A stretch of DNA of 5,435 nt from Deltaproteobacteria bacterium (GTDB taxonomy: Bacteria > Desulfobacterota > GWC2-55-46 > S146-70). Location: the NCBI GenBank assembly GCA_015492395.1, contig WGFD01000289.1:1-5435 (forward strand), written 5' to 3'. Position numbers and translations under genes: made by a program. The stretch's first letter is position 1, and each line of letters starts with the position of its first letter. The notes under the pieces were generated by a model that saw only the letters and a list, made by a program, of their open reading frames with translations, was not told the origin of the DNA and did not search any database. Below, in pieces: positions 1 to 5,435 of this stretch.

Positions 1-1112
1 ACTACCAGCACTTTCCACTGCTCAACCAGTTCGGCCGTGCCTTCAAATCGAGTGGGTACACCATGACGGGAGGTGATCAAGGCCTATTGGAAGGCGATTT
101 TCTCTCTCTGCCGACCGTCCTGAACGCGACGTTGATAACCAAGACCAAATATATCAAAACAAACGGCAGTGTCGATGGCGGAACGAACGAAGGTGTGGTA
201 AATTTCCCTGATGATGCGGCATTATTCTTGGCCGGTCGCGTCGGTGAGCGCATAGGCTTCACTCTCGAAGCTCAGTTGACGGACCCGGATGAGCCGGTGT
301 TTGACTCTTTCAAGATGCCTATTACGATATACGAACTTGATGGCACAAACTTCCAGGTCATCCCGTATACGACGGATATGGCAGGGGCGGCCTATGGCTT
401 TGAGCTCCTGAATACAGGTGCGATGATGATGCTGCGTACCATAGAGAATATGATGGCTGCATCGTCACAGATGTTTAGCATGACTACAGGCGCAGCAAGC
501 GGTGTTGCTTTTGTTGTCAATAATCCCAAGTGGTTTGTAAACTATAGCCCGTGGACGCCGGAACATTCAGGGGCGAAGGAAGGTGCCGGTCCGTACCTCC
601 ACTATCTCCGCGCGGCAGTAATGCCGCAGTACAATGGATGGGATATCGGAGCGGGCTTTCAATGGTGGGGTGGAACAGGCAAGAATGATAGCAGGACTCC
701 CAACAGAGATAAAGTAGATGCATGAGCTTTGGACTTCCAAGCACAGGGGACCACCGTCGGCAACATGCCGCTCGGCCTGTATCTTACCTATACAACCGCC
801 GGTAAGTCCGGCGCCGATGAACCGGCTAATCTCTACAACTCCACTACTAACGCTGACAAGAATGCCTGGTCTGTACTCGCTGAACTGGGTATCATTCCAG
901 GAAGGGCTACGGTACTAGTCTCATACCTCGATGGCGACAATGGCAAAGCCTCCGCTAACGAGGACAATGCCATGACTATAGGGGGTACATACTTGGTAGC
1001 GCAGAACTTTCAGCTCCAGTTGAACCATACAATATATGATGGGAACAAGTACGATGGAAGTCCTGCAAATGGCGACCAGAAGACCATGTTAATGCTCTTC
1101 GCCGCCTTTTAA
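1..1112 (+). pseudogene. Outer-membrane beta-barrel (porin-like, probably cytochrome-linked) protein, 5' partial, interrupted by in-frame TGA
   Basis: The frame is open from base 3, so the gene begins before the window; ATG 63 is internal, not the start. There are 240 codons before TGA 723-725 and 128 more in the same frame before TAA 1110-1112. The first visible residues (HFPLLNQFGRAFKSSGY, then TMTGG) resemble the segment just after a CxxCH haem site in multidomain outer-membrane cytochrome/porin proteins; the haem site itself would lie upstream and is not seen. The remainder alternates polar and hydrophobic residues with many Gly, Asn, Tyr and Trp, as in beta-barrels. It ends in LMLFAAF, with the terminal Phe typical of outer-membrane barrel proteins. 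Residues on both sides of the TGA read as one continuous barrel (KVDA, stop, ALDFQAQG). I infer a recent nonsense mutation or a sequencing error, most simply TGG(Trp) to TGA; recoding is less likely. The exact family and any transported substrate are unknown. Confidence 0.78.
723..725 (+). other. In-frame TGA inside the porin-like gene
   Basis: The codon lies in frame with both the upstream 240 codons and the downstream 128 codons, and no frameshift is needed to join them. A TTG codon at 729 could serve as a restart, but no Shine-Dalgarno sequence precedes it and a restarted product would have no signal peptide. All recognisable Trp codons of the window are TGG, which argues against general reassignment of TGA. 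A small imperfect hairpin (726-742) follows, but it does not look like a standard bacterial SECIS element. Confidence 0.85.
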
Positions 1113-1130
1113 GCCGGGGACATGATTACT

Positions 1131-1173
1131 AAAGAAGGGGGAATGGAGAGCCGATCCTCCTTCTTTATCTTTT
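1131..1173 (+). terminator. Rho-independent terminator of the porin-like gene
   Basis: AAAGAAGGGGGA (1131-1142) pairs with TCCTCCTTCTTT (1155-1166) over 12 positions, with one G-T wobble and a 12-nt loop. A T-rich run follows (1164-1173, TTTATCTTTT). It sits 18 bp after the TAA stop, the usual place for an intrinsic terminator, and separates the porin gene from everything downstream. Confidence 0.75.
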
Positions 1174-1304
1174 GAGTAAATAGTGAGAAGATTAGGGCTG
1201 CCCGTCGGTTTGCCCTTTTATTTCAAAAGAACTTCAACAAATAGGGTAGTGTCATCGCAGGTCGTGATAGGGGCATTCCTTCCTCTTAGTCCTGAATATC
1301 TTAG

Positions 1305-1456
1305 GGAACCTCTGAATAATTCATCCCTGAATTATTCAGAGACGAAAAAGAAAAAGTGCGATTTTTCTTTTTCTCACGTTTTCAATAACTTACAGCCATT
1401 GAAAATGGCGGCATATCCCTGTGCCGCGCGGAAGGTCTGAATAAATCAGAACTTCC
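1305..1456. repeat. MITE-like palindromic element: five consecutive hairpins, GGAA...TTCC ends, TTAG flanks
   Basis: The left end GGAACCTCTGAATAA (1305-1319) matches the inverted right end GGAAGTTCTGATTTA (reverse complement of 1442-1456) at 11 of 15 positions. The element is flanked by TTAG at 1301-1304 and 1457-1460, a possible 4-bp target duplication. Inside are five adjoining hairpins: 1310-1341 (14 bp perfect, TCCC loop), 1344-1373 (12 bp perfect), 1379-1405 (8 bp), 1408-1427 (6 bp) and 1430-1456 (10 of 11). The IS5 group is known for YTAR targets and for ends starting GGAAGG and containing GAATAA, which these ends resemble; this comparison is from memory. No transposase is encoded, so if mobile it would be non-autonomous. 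An 85-codon GTG frame (1183-1440) crosses it but looks accidental. Alternatives are a structured non-coding RNA or a REP-like folded-DNA element. Copy number elsewhere cannot be seen from this window. Confidence 0.5.
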
Positions 1457-1470
1457 TTAGGAATTTCTGA
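1446..1470. repeat. Hairpin overlapping the right end of the palindromic element
   Basis: Bases 1446-1456 (TCAGAACTTCC) pair with 1460-1470 (GGAATTTCTGA) at 10 of 11 positions around a 3-nt TTA loop. The same arm 1446-1456 also pairs with 1430-1440 at 10 of 11 positions, so the two hairpins exclude each other. The downstream arm is a further direct copy of the element's end motif (GGAANNTCTGAATA). Confidence 0.5.
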
Positions 1471-1587
1471 ATACCTCTAGATAATAGAGATAGGTCACGC
1501 AACGATAACGACCCAGCCAAAAAATTCTATCAATATCACCCCTAGAAGCATGACACAGGGTAAATATGGTTTGAACATGCATAGCGA

Positions 1588-1679
1588 GCGCCTGTCTGCT
1601 GTGGCACCTGCGCCTGTCGCCAGGATTGACCTGTCTGCAGGATTGGCAGGCAGGCATTCCCCGCAGCTTGCCGTGGGGA
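1588..1679. repeat. CCTGTC repeats and two hairpins upstream of the coiled-coil gene promoter
   Basis: GCGCCTGTC occurs at 1588-1596 and 1610-1618, CCTGTCTGC at 1591-1599 and 1630-1638, and CAGGATTG at 1621-1628 and 1638-1645. The copy at 1630-1638 pairs with GCAGGCAGG at 1646-1654 (9 positions, one wobble). A second hairpin follows: TCCCCGC (1658-1664) with GTGGGGA (1673-1679), with one wobble. Neither has a T tract, so they are not obvious intrinsic terminators. They end 7 bp before the -35 box at 1687. Their function is unknown. Confidence 0.45.
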
Positions 1680-1686
1680 GCTTCAA

Positions 1687-1715
1687 TTGACACTCCGGCC
1701 CTCTATTGCTATAGT
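1687..1715 (+). promoter_or_regulatory. Sigma70-type promoter for the 115-aa coiled-coil gene
   Basis: TTGACA (1687-1692) matches the -35 consensus exactly. A 17-bp spacer leads to TATAGT (1710-1715), one base from TATAAT. Transcription would start near 1722, giving a leader of about 30 nt before ATG 1753. The near-perfect boxes suggest strong, perhaps constitutive expression (inference). Confidence 0.75.
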
Positions 1716-1737
1716 CAAGAAGATACCAAAAAAATAA

Positions 1738-1746
1738 GAAGGAGGT
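1738..1746 (+). promoter_or_regulatory. Strong Shine-Dalgarno site that fixes ATG 1753
   Basis: GAAGGAGGT is almost fully complementary to the 3' end of 16S rRNA. AGGAGG ends 7 nt before ATG 1753, which is ideal spacing and decides the start of the coiled-coil protein. Confidence 0.85.
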
Positions 1747-1752
1747 GGTGGC

Positions 1753-2100
1753 ATGAGCTTCTGGGAGAGGATGCGGGATGAGCTCAAGAGGGCTATGGAG
1801 GAAGGATGGCTTGTGGTGAAGGAGGGCGCGAAGGTGGCGGCGGTAAAGACTGAGGATATGGCTAAGATCGGGAAGTTGCGCTACCAGGTCTATGGTCTTA
1901 ACCGGAAGGCGGAAAAACACCTGACGGAGATAGGCGGCAGGGTCTATGATATGGCGAAGCCGCCATGGGAGAACCCCCTTTCCGACCAGGAGATCTTGAG
2001 GTTGGTTGAAGAGGTTAAAAAGGTGGAAGAAGATATCAAACGTATTGAAGCAGAGATAAGCAGGCTCAAGGGCAGAGAAGAAGAGGGTGACAAGGAATAG
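1753..2100 (+). CDS. Small charged coiled-coil protein of unknown function (115 aa)
   Basis: I do not recognise a named family. The protein has no signal peptide and no membrane segment, so it is probably cytoplasmic. It is rich in Lys, Glu and Arg and looks almost wholly helical. The first helix spans about residues 3-35 (FWERMRDELKRAMEEGW at its start is amphipathic) and the second about 36-68. A short PPWENPLSD linker follows at 70-78. A heptad-like coiled coil covers about 80-107, with I/L/V spaced as ILRLVEEVKKVEEDIKRIEAE, and a charged tail closes it. It may oligomerise or bind a partner through the coil (inference). The ATG is fixed by an excellent ribosome binding site, and a near-consensus promoter lies just upstream, so the gene is very likely real and well expressed. 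It ends in TAG. The ATPase follows 276 bp later on the same strand with its own promoter, so shared function is possible but unproven. Confidence 0.87.
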   Translation: MSFWERMRDELKRAMEEGWLVVKEGAKVAAVKTEDMAKIGKLRYQVYGLNRKAEKHLTEIGGRVYDMAKPPWENPLSDQEILRLVEEVKKVEEDIKRIEAEISRLKGREEEGDKE

Positions 2101-2130
2101 TTAATGATGGTTCTTGGCTTGCGCTGCTTT

Positions 2131-2200
2131 CCCTGGCCGGGAGGATAGTGCAGGATGCCTGCTGCACCCTCCGGGTATGGTGCATTGGTCGATCCCAGGG
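2131..2200 (+). other. Branched stem-loop behind the coiled-coil gene
   Basis: CCGGGAGG (2137-2144) pairs with CCTCCGGG (2168-2175) with one mismatch. After a 3-nt ATA bulge, GTGCAG (2148-2153) pairs with CTGCAC (2162-2167) around an 8-nt loop. An outer stem CCCTGG (2131-2136) / CCAGGG (2195-2200) encloses it. It has no T tract, so it is not a classic intrinsic terminator. It lies upstream of the promoter at 2242 and so belongs to the 3' end of the previous transcript, where it could protect the mRNA end or aid termination (inference). Confidence 0.5.
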
Positions 2201-2241
2201 TACATTTGACGGCTCCATCTTTGCCGTTTCGCCGATCTTGT

Positions 2242-2269
2242 TTGACTCAGTACCATTGACAACTATACA
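2242..2269 (+). promoter_or_regulatory. Probable sigma70-type promoter for the P-type ATPase gene
   Basis: TTGACT (2242-2247) and TATACA (2264-2269) are separated by 16 bp, each one or two bases from consensus. Transcription would begin near 2276, leaving a leader of about 100 nt before ATG 2377. No recognised metal riboswitch is seen in that leader. Confidence 0.5.
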
Positions 2270-2376
2270 GAGCGTTATGGCTGGCACTCCTGGCTCGTCA
2301 TTGCGCTTTGCTCTGCTTTGTGATGTCGCTGCTCTGTAGGGCAGGACGTATCTATAGCGTTGTGTATGGATCCAAG

Positions 2377-5043
2377 ATGAATGATCATACATGGTACAGA
2401 CTGAGCATAAGGGATGCCCTCCGCGAGCTTGAAACCGGAGAGGAGGGACTCTCATCGGATGAGGTACGGGAACGGCTGAAGAGGTATGGTCCCAATCGGC
2501 TCATGGAAGAAGATCGGGTGAGTAAGCTCCGTATCCTATTGCACCAGTTTACCAGTCCCCTTATCTATATCCTCCTTGCAGCATCCGTTGTTACTGCTTT
2601 TCTACACGAATATATCGATACCGGCGTCATACTTGCCGTTGTAGCACTGAACGCCGTAATAGGTTATTTTCAGGAATTCAAGGCTGAAGAGAGTGTCAGG
2701 GCCCTGAAGAGGATGGTGGTTCCCAGGGCACGGGTGATGAGGGATGGTAAAGAGATGGAGATCAATAGCGAGGATCTGGTTCCCGGCGATATCGCGCTAT
2801 TGTCATCCGGGATGAAGGTCCCTGCCGATATGCGTCTCATCAGGGCATTGGAGTTGAGGGTTGACGAGGCTATGTTGACCGGCGAGTCGCTGCCTGTAGA
2901 AAAGGATGTGCATGCCATAAAGGAGACGAACCTTACTCCCGGTGATCAGAGAAACATGACCTTCATGGGGACAACTGTACTGAGCGGCAGAGGCAAGGGC
3001 GTTGTGGTCGAGACAAACGGTAGGACGGTGCTCGGCCAGATAGCCACGGAGGTTGAAGTGGTGGATGTCGCCAGGTCCCCCCTGCAGGGCAAACTGGAGT
3101 ATTTTGCCAGGCTTGTGGGCCTGTTTGTCCTAGGGTTTACCGCAGGCCTCTTCTTTGTCGGGATACTCATCGGGATAAAACCTGCCGATATGTTCATGAT
3201 CGCGGTTGCAACCGCGATTTCAGCCATACCTGAGGGCCTTCCCGTTGCGGTTACCGTCGCTATGGCGATAGGTGTAAACAGGATGGCCCGCAAGAATGCC
3301 ATTATAAGAAGGCTCACGGCGGTGGAGACCCTCGGGAGTACAACCGTCATATGTTCCGATAAGACCGGGACCCTCACAAAGAATGAGATGACCGTAAGGC
3401 TTGTTTATGATGTTAAGCATGTGTACGAGATAACCGGGAGCGGATACGAACCTGTCGGTGAGATATTGCGTGACGGTGTGCCGGCAGATCCTAAGGATTC
3501 GACTGATCTGCAGATGCTTCTCAGGATAGGCATGCTCTGTAATGAGTCGAATCTCTATGAGAAAGATGAACAGTTCCGTATAGATGGTGATCCTACAGAG
3601 GGAGCGCTAGTGGTATCGGCCATGAAGGCCGGTTTCAACCGTGACGATGAAGCCAAGGCCTATCCGCAACTGGCTATAGTTCCGTTCGAGTCCGAGAGGG
3701 GGTATATGGCTACCCTTCACAGGCATGGTAGCCGGCACTATATCTTTGTCAAGGGTGCTCCTGAAAAGGTTCTGGATCTGTGTACGAGGTGCCTTGCGGA
3801 TGATGCGTTAAGGACCGAAGAGATCATGGACGTCGCGGACCGGTTCGCTCAAGAGGGGATGAGAGTCCTTGCTATGGCCTACAAGGAGGTTCCGACGGAT
3901 GTGCATGAGATTACCCACAGTGATGTGGAGGGTGCCCTGATATGGGTCGGTCTGCAGGCTATGATCGATCCTCCAAGACCGGAGGTGGTCGAGGCTATTA
4001 ATGGTTGCAAGAGGGCGGGTATACGGGTGGTGATGATAACGGGCGACCATCCTGTAACGGCCGTGGCCATTGCCAAGGACCTTGGAATATCAGATAAGGA
4101 GAGGGTGCTGACCGGCAAGGAGCTCGAGAATATTGGTGACAAGGAGTTGTTTGACAGGGTGGAGGATATCTCCGTTTACGCGAGGGTCTCACCCCAGCAT
4201 AAACTCAGAGTTGTCAAGCAGTTGCTGGAGAGGGGGGAAGTGGTAGCGGTTACCGGTGACGGTGTGAACGATGCACCGGCCCTGAAGGCCGCGAATATAG
4301 GGATAGCGATGGGCAGGACGGGGACTGATGTGGCCAAAGAGGCGTCGGACGCGGTCTTGGCCGATGATAACTTTGCCAGTATCTTTTCCGCTGTTGAGGA
4401 GGGAAGGGTTGTCTATGACAATATCCGCAAGGTTGTACTCTTTCTGGTATCGTGCGGTCTTGGAGAGATACTCGCGATTACCATATCTATAGCTGTGGGT
4501 CTGCCCATACCTTATATTGCCGCCCAGATCCTGTGGCTTAATCTCGTGACGAACGGCCTGCAGGATGTGGCACTCGCCTTCGAGCCCGGGGAAAGGGACA
4601 TCATATCCCGCCCACCGAGAGATCCAAAGGAGGGTATATTCTCTGGACTGCTTCTCCAGAGGACTATACTGGTCGGGATGATCTTGGCTGCGGGGACTCT
4701 CTTTACATTTATCAAGGCGTTGAATAACGGTGTTGACCTGAATGAGGCCAGGACTATTGCCTTGACTACAATGGTCTTCTTTCAGTTTTACCAGGCCCTC
4801 AACTGCAGATCTGAGATGGAGTCTGTATTCAGATTGCCCCTCTTGAGAAACCCCTTCCTGTTCCTCTCCATGATAGCCGCCTTCTTTGCCCACCTTGCCG
4901 TCCTTTACGTTCCGACCTTCCAGTATATCTTCAGGACGGTACCGCTTACCATAACTGAGTGGGTGGAAATAGCCATAGTCACTGCTACTGTTATCGTCGC
5001 AGTGGAGGTGGACAAGTTGGTACGACGGCGTGTACAGAGGTAG
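2377..5043 (+). CDS. P2-type cation-transporting ATPase (HAD-type, Ca2+-ATPase-like), 888 aa
   Basis: This inner-membrane pump uses ATP, via an aspartyl-phosphate intermediate, to move cations. Domain order is complete: N-terminal cation-ATPase domain (about 5-75), M1-M2 (about 55-100), actuator with TGES at 168-171, M3-M4 with PEGLP at 285-289, phosphorylation motif DKTGTLT with Asp328, nucleotide domain with DPTEGAL at 405-411 and KGAPE at 459-463, DPPRP at 531-535, TGD at 555-557, GDGVNDAP at 627-634, and M5-M10 (about 684-878). Its 888 residues fit bacterial P2 ATPases. Against SERCA, Glu309, Glu771, Asn796 and Thr799 are kept (Glu286, Glu697, Asn722, Thr725), but Asn768, Asp800 and Glu908 become Gly694, Asn726 and Gln803, so Ca2+ specificity is uncertain. 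I chose ATG 2377 because the family domain begins just after it. The frame stays open upstream to TTG 2308, but those 23 residues look unlike the family. The ribosome binding site is weak (GGA at 2368-2370). The gene ends in TAG. Confidence 0.97.
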   Translation: MNDHTWYRLSIRDALRELETGEEGLSSDEVRERLKRYGPNRLMEEDRVSKLRILLHQFTSPLIYILLAASVVTAFLHEYIDTGVILAVVALNAVIGYFQEFKAEESVRALKRMVVPRARVMRDGKEMEINSEDLVPGDIALLSSGMKVPADMRLIRALELRVDEAMLTGESLPVEKDVHAIKETNLTPGDQRNMTFMGTTVLSGRGKGVVVETNGRTVLGQIATEVEVVDVARSPLQGKLEYFARLVGLFVLGFTAGLFFVGILIGIKPADMFMIAVATAISAIPEGLPVAVTVAMAIGVNRMARKNAIIRRLTAVETLGSTTVICSDKTGTLTKNEMTVRLVYDVKHVYEITGSGYEPVGEILRDGVPADPKDSTDLQMLLRIGMLCNESNLYEKDEQFRIDGDPTEGALVVSAMKAGFNRDDEAKAYPQLAIVPFESERGYMATLHRHGSRHYIFVKGAPEKVLDLCTRCLADDALRTEEIMDVADRFAQEGMRVLAMAYKEVPTDVHEITHSDVEGALIWVGLQAMIDPPRPEVVEAINGCKRAGIRVVMITGDHPVTAVAIAKDLGISDKERVLTGKELENIGDKELFDRVEDISVYARVSPQHKLRVVKQLLERGEVVAVTGDGVNDAPALKAANIGIAMGRTGTDVAKEASDAVLADDNFASIFSAVEEGRVVYDNIRKVVLFLVSCGLGEILAITISIAVGLPIPYIAAQILWLNLVTNGLQDVALAFEPGERDIISRPPRDPKEGIFSGLLLQRTILVGMILAAGTLFTFIKALNNGVDLNEARTIALTTMVFFQFYQALNCRSEMESVFRLPLLRNPFLFLSMIAAFFAHLAVLYVPTFQYIFRTVPLTITEWVEIAIVTATVIVAVEVDKLVRRRVQR

Positions 5044-5303
5044 ATAGTGTGGTAGACAAGTCAACTGCAGAGATGTGCTGGAGTGTTGTTTACATCTGCT
5101 TGCTGCAGGGAGGTCGGCTATGCACTGTGTGTATCCCCGCTTCTCCGAAGCAGTGTGTTCTGTTGCCTGTTCGTATTATCTTTATTGTGTGCAATAGAGA
5201 GGCAGGAGGGAGGATAGGCTCTTTGCCTCCGTATATGAAGGGTCCCCAGGGCTGCGTTGAGAAGGTAAAAAATGGGGTGGACTATCTGAAGTTCCCCCAA
5301 TTT
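5044..5303. other. Non-coding gap between convergent genes
   Basis: I see no gene in these 260 bases. Short open frames on either strand (for example the minus-strand frame 5118-5300) have no ribosome binding site and an unconvincing composition. GCAG-AG-ATGT (5067-5076, two-base bulge) pairs with ACATCTGC (5092-5099), which could mark the 3' end of the ATPase mRNA but lacks a T tract. Confidence 0.5.
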
Positions 5304-5312
5304 TCAAGGGGG
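5294..5312. repeat. C5/G5 inverted repeat at the end of the minus-strand gene
   Basis: CCCCC (5294-5298) and GGGGG (5308-5312) are separated by AATTTTCAA. The repeat overlaps the TGA stop of the minus-strand frame. It may contribute to transcription ending between two convergent genes, but neither strand carries a T tract directly after it. Confidence 0.4.
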
Positions 5313-5435
5313 TGATTCTGTAAAGAGCACAAACTGTGCTTGTGCATTATCCGGCCGTGACTGGATGTATATCCTGCCGGGATGTCTCTGGAATATGCTC
5401 ATAAGCCCGTCCGCTATGGCGTAGTATCGGAAATC
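5304..5435 (-). CDS. C-terminal 43 residues of an unrecognised minus-strand protein (5' end outside window)
   Basis: Read on the minus strand from the window edge, this frame is open for 43 codons and ends at TGA (5304-5306 on +). The peptide starts DFRYYAIADGLMSIFQRHPG and continues RIYIQSRPDNAQAQFVLFTE before a final SPP. It has balanced composition and the codon style of the neighbouring genes (ATA, AGG), unlike the other two minus frames, which hit stops sooner. It may end in a helix (IADGLMSIFQRHPG) followed by strands (RIYIQS, QFVLF). I do not recognise the family. Transcription would converge on the ATPase gene. It could still be a chance open frame because only 132 bases are visible. 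Confidence 0.5.
   Translation of the reverse strand, partial: DFRYYAIADGLMSIFQRHPGRIYIQSRPDNAQAQFVLFTESPP

Noticed and set aside
723..770. Selenocysteine insertion at the in-frame TGA
   Set aside because: The following hairpins (about 726-742 and a 4-bp one near 761-771) are short and poorly placed for a bacterial SECIS, and a surface beta-barrel is not a known selenoprotein type.
1194..1223. Second terminator: AGGGC (1194-1198) / GCCCT (1212-1216) followed by TTTTATTT
   Set aside because: The stem is only 5 bp with a 13-nt loop; it could be a weak backup but is not strong enough to list.
1183..1440. 85-codon + frame starting at GTG
   Set aside because: It runs through the palindromic element, has no ribosome binding site, and its translation (Lys run, hairpin-derived residues) does not look like a conserved protein.
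1305..1456. CRISPR array
   Set aside because: The repeats are inverted, degenerate and unevenly spaced, with no repeat-spacer pattern and no cas genes.
1495..1920. 141-codon minus-strand frame
   Set aside because: More than a third of it lies antisense to the well-supported coiled-coil gene, and its composition there is that of a shadow frame.
2137..2376. yybP-ykoY (Mn2+) riboswitch upstream of the P-type ATPase
   Set aside because: I looked because this riboswitch often precedes such pumps, but the conserved loop sequences are not evident.
2308..2376. Upstream TTG, GTG or ATG starts extending the ATPase by up to 23 residues
   Set aside because: The added residues (MLCFVMSLLC...) are unlike the family N-terminus and have no ribosome binding site; ATG 2377 puts the start at the usual distance from the N-terminal domain.
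4189..5064. 291-codon minus-strand frame opposite the ATPase
   Set aside because: It lies almost entirely antisense to the conserved C-terminal half of the ATPase and has no recognisable domain; it is a shadow frame.
1..5435. Genome-wide reassignment of TGA to Trp
   Set aside because: The other complete genes stop at TAG or TAA, which is compatible with it, but every Trp in the ATPase, the coiled-coil protein and the porin is TGG, so TGA is not being used as a sense codon.

Overview
The window looks like a piece of a bacterial chromosome of mid GC content, probably from an anaerobic or microaerophilic Gram-negative lineage. The left-hand gene ends like an outer-membrane beta-barrel, and its 'HFPLLNQFGRAFKSSGY' segment is the sort that follows a haem-binding CxxCH site in cytochrome-linked outer-membrane proteins of Nitrospirota and Desulfobacterota. 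Codon use (frequent ATA for Ile and AGG for Arg) fits those groups. The phylum assignment is inference with low confidence.

Layout. (1) Bases 1-1112 hold the 3' part of an outer-membrane porin-like gene on +, cut by one in-frame TGA at 723-725 and followed by a good intrinsic terminator at 1131-1173. (2) Bases 1113-1752 have no convincing gene. They contain a 152-bp palindromic element at 1305-1456, which is a chain of five hairpins bounded by GGAA...TTCC inverted ends and TTAG direct repeats, then a CCTGTC-repeat region with two more hairpins, then a textbook sigma70-type promoter at 1687-1715. (3) Bases 1753-2100 encode a 115-aa charged, helical, coiled-coil protein of unknown function with an ideal ribosome binding site. 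(4) Bases 2101-2376 hold a branched hairpin behind that gene and a second promoter at 2242-2269. (5) Bases 2377-5043 encode a complete 888-aa P2-type cation-transporting ATPase. (6) Bases 5044-5303 are non-coding, and the C-terminal end of a minus-strand gene occupies 5304-5435, convergent with the ATPase.

How the parts work together. The ATPase is an inner-membrane ion pump with every catalytic motif intact, but several Ca2+-binding positions known from SERCA are changed, so its ion is uncertain. The coiled-coil gene and the ATPase are co-oriented, but each has its own promoter and they are 276 bp apart, so a strict operon is not indicated. Nothing links the interrupted porin functionally to the ATPase. 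The most unusual items are the five-hairpin element with its mutually exclusive pairing at the right end, the single in-frame stop in the porin, and the altered transport site of the pump.
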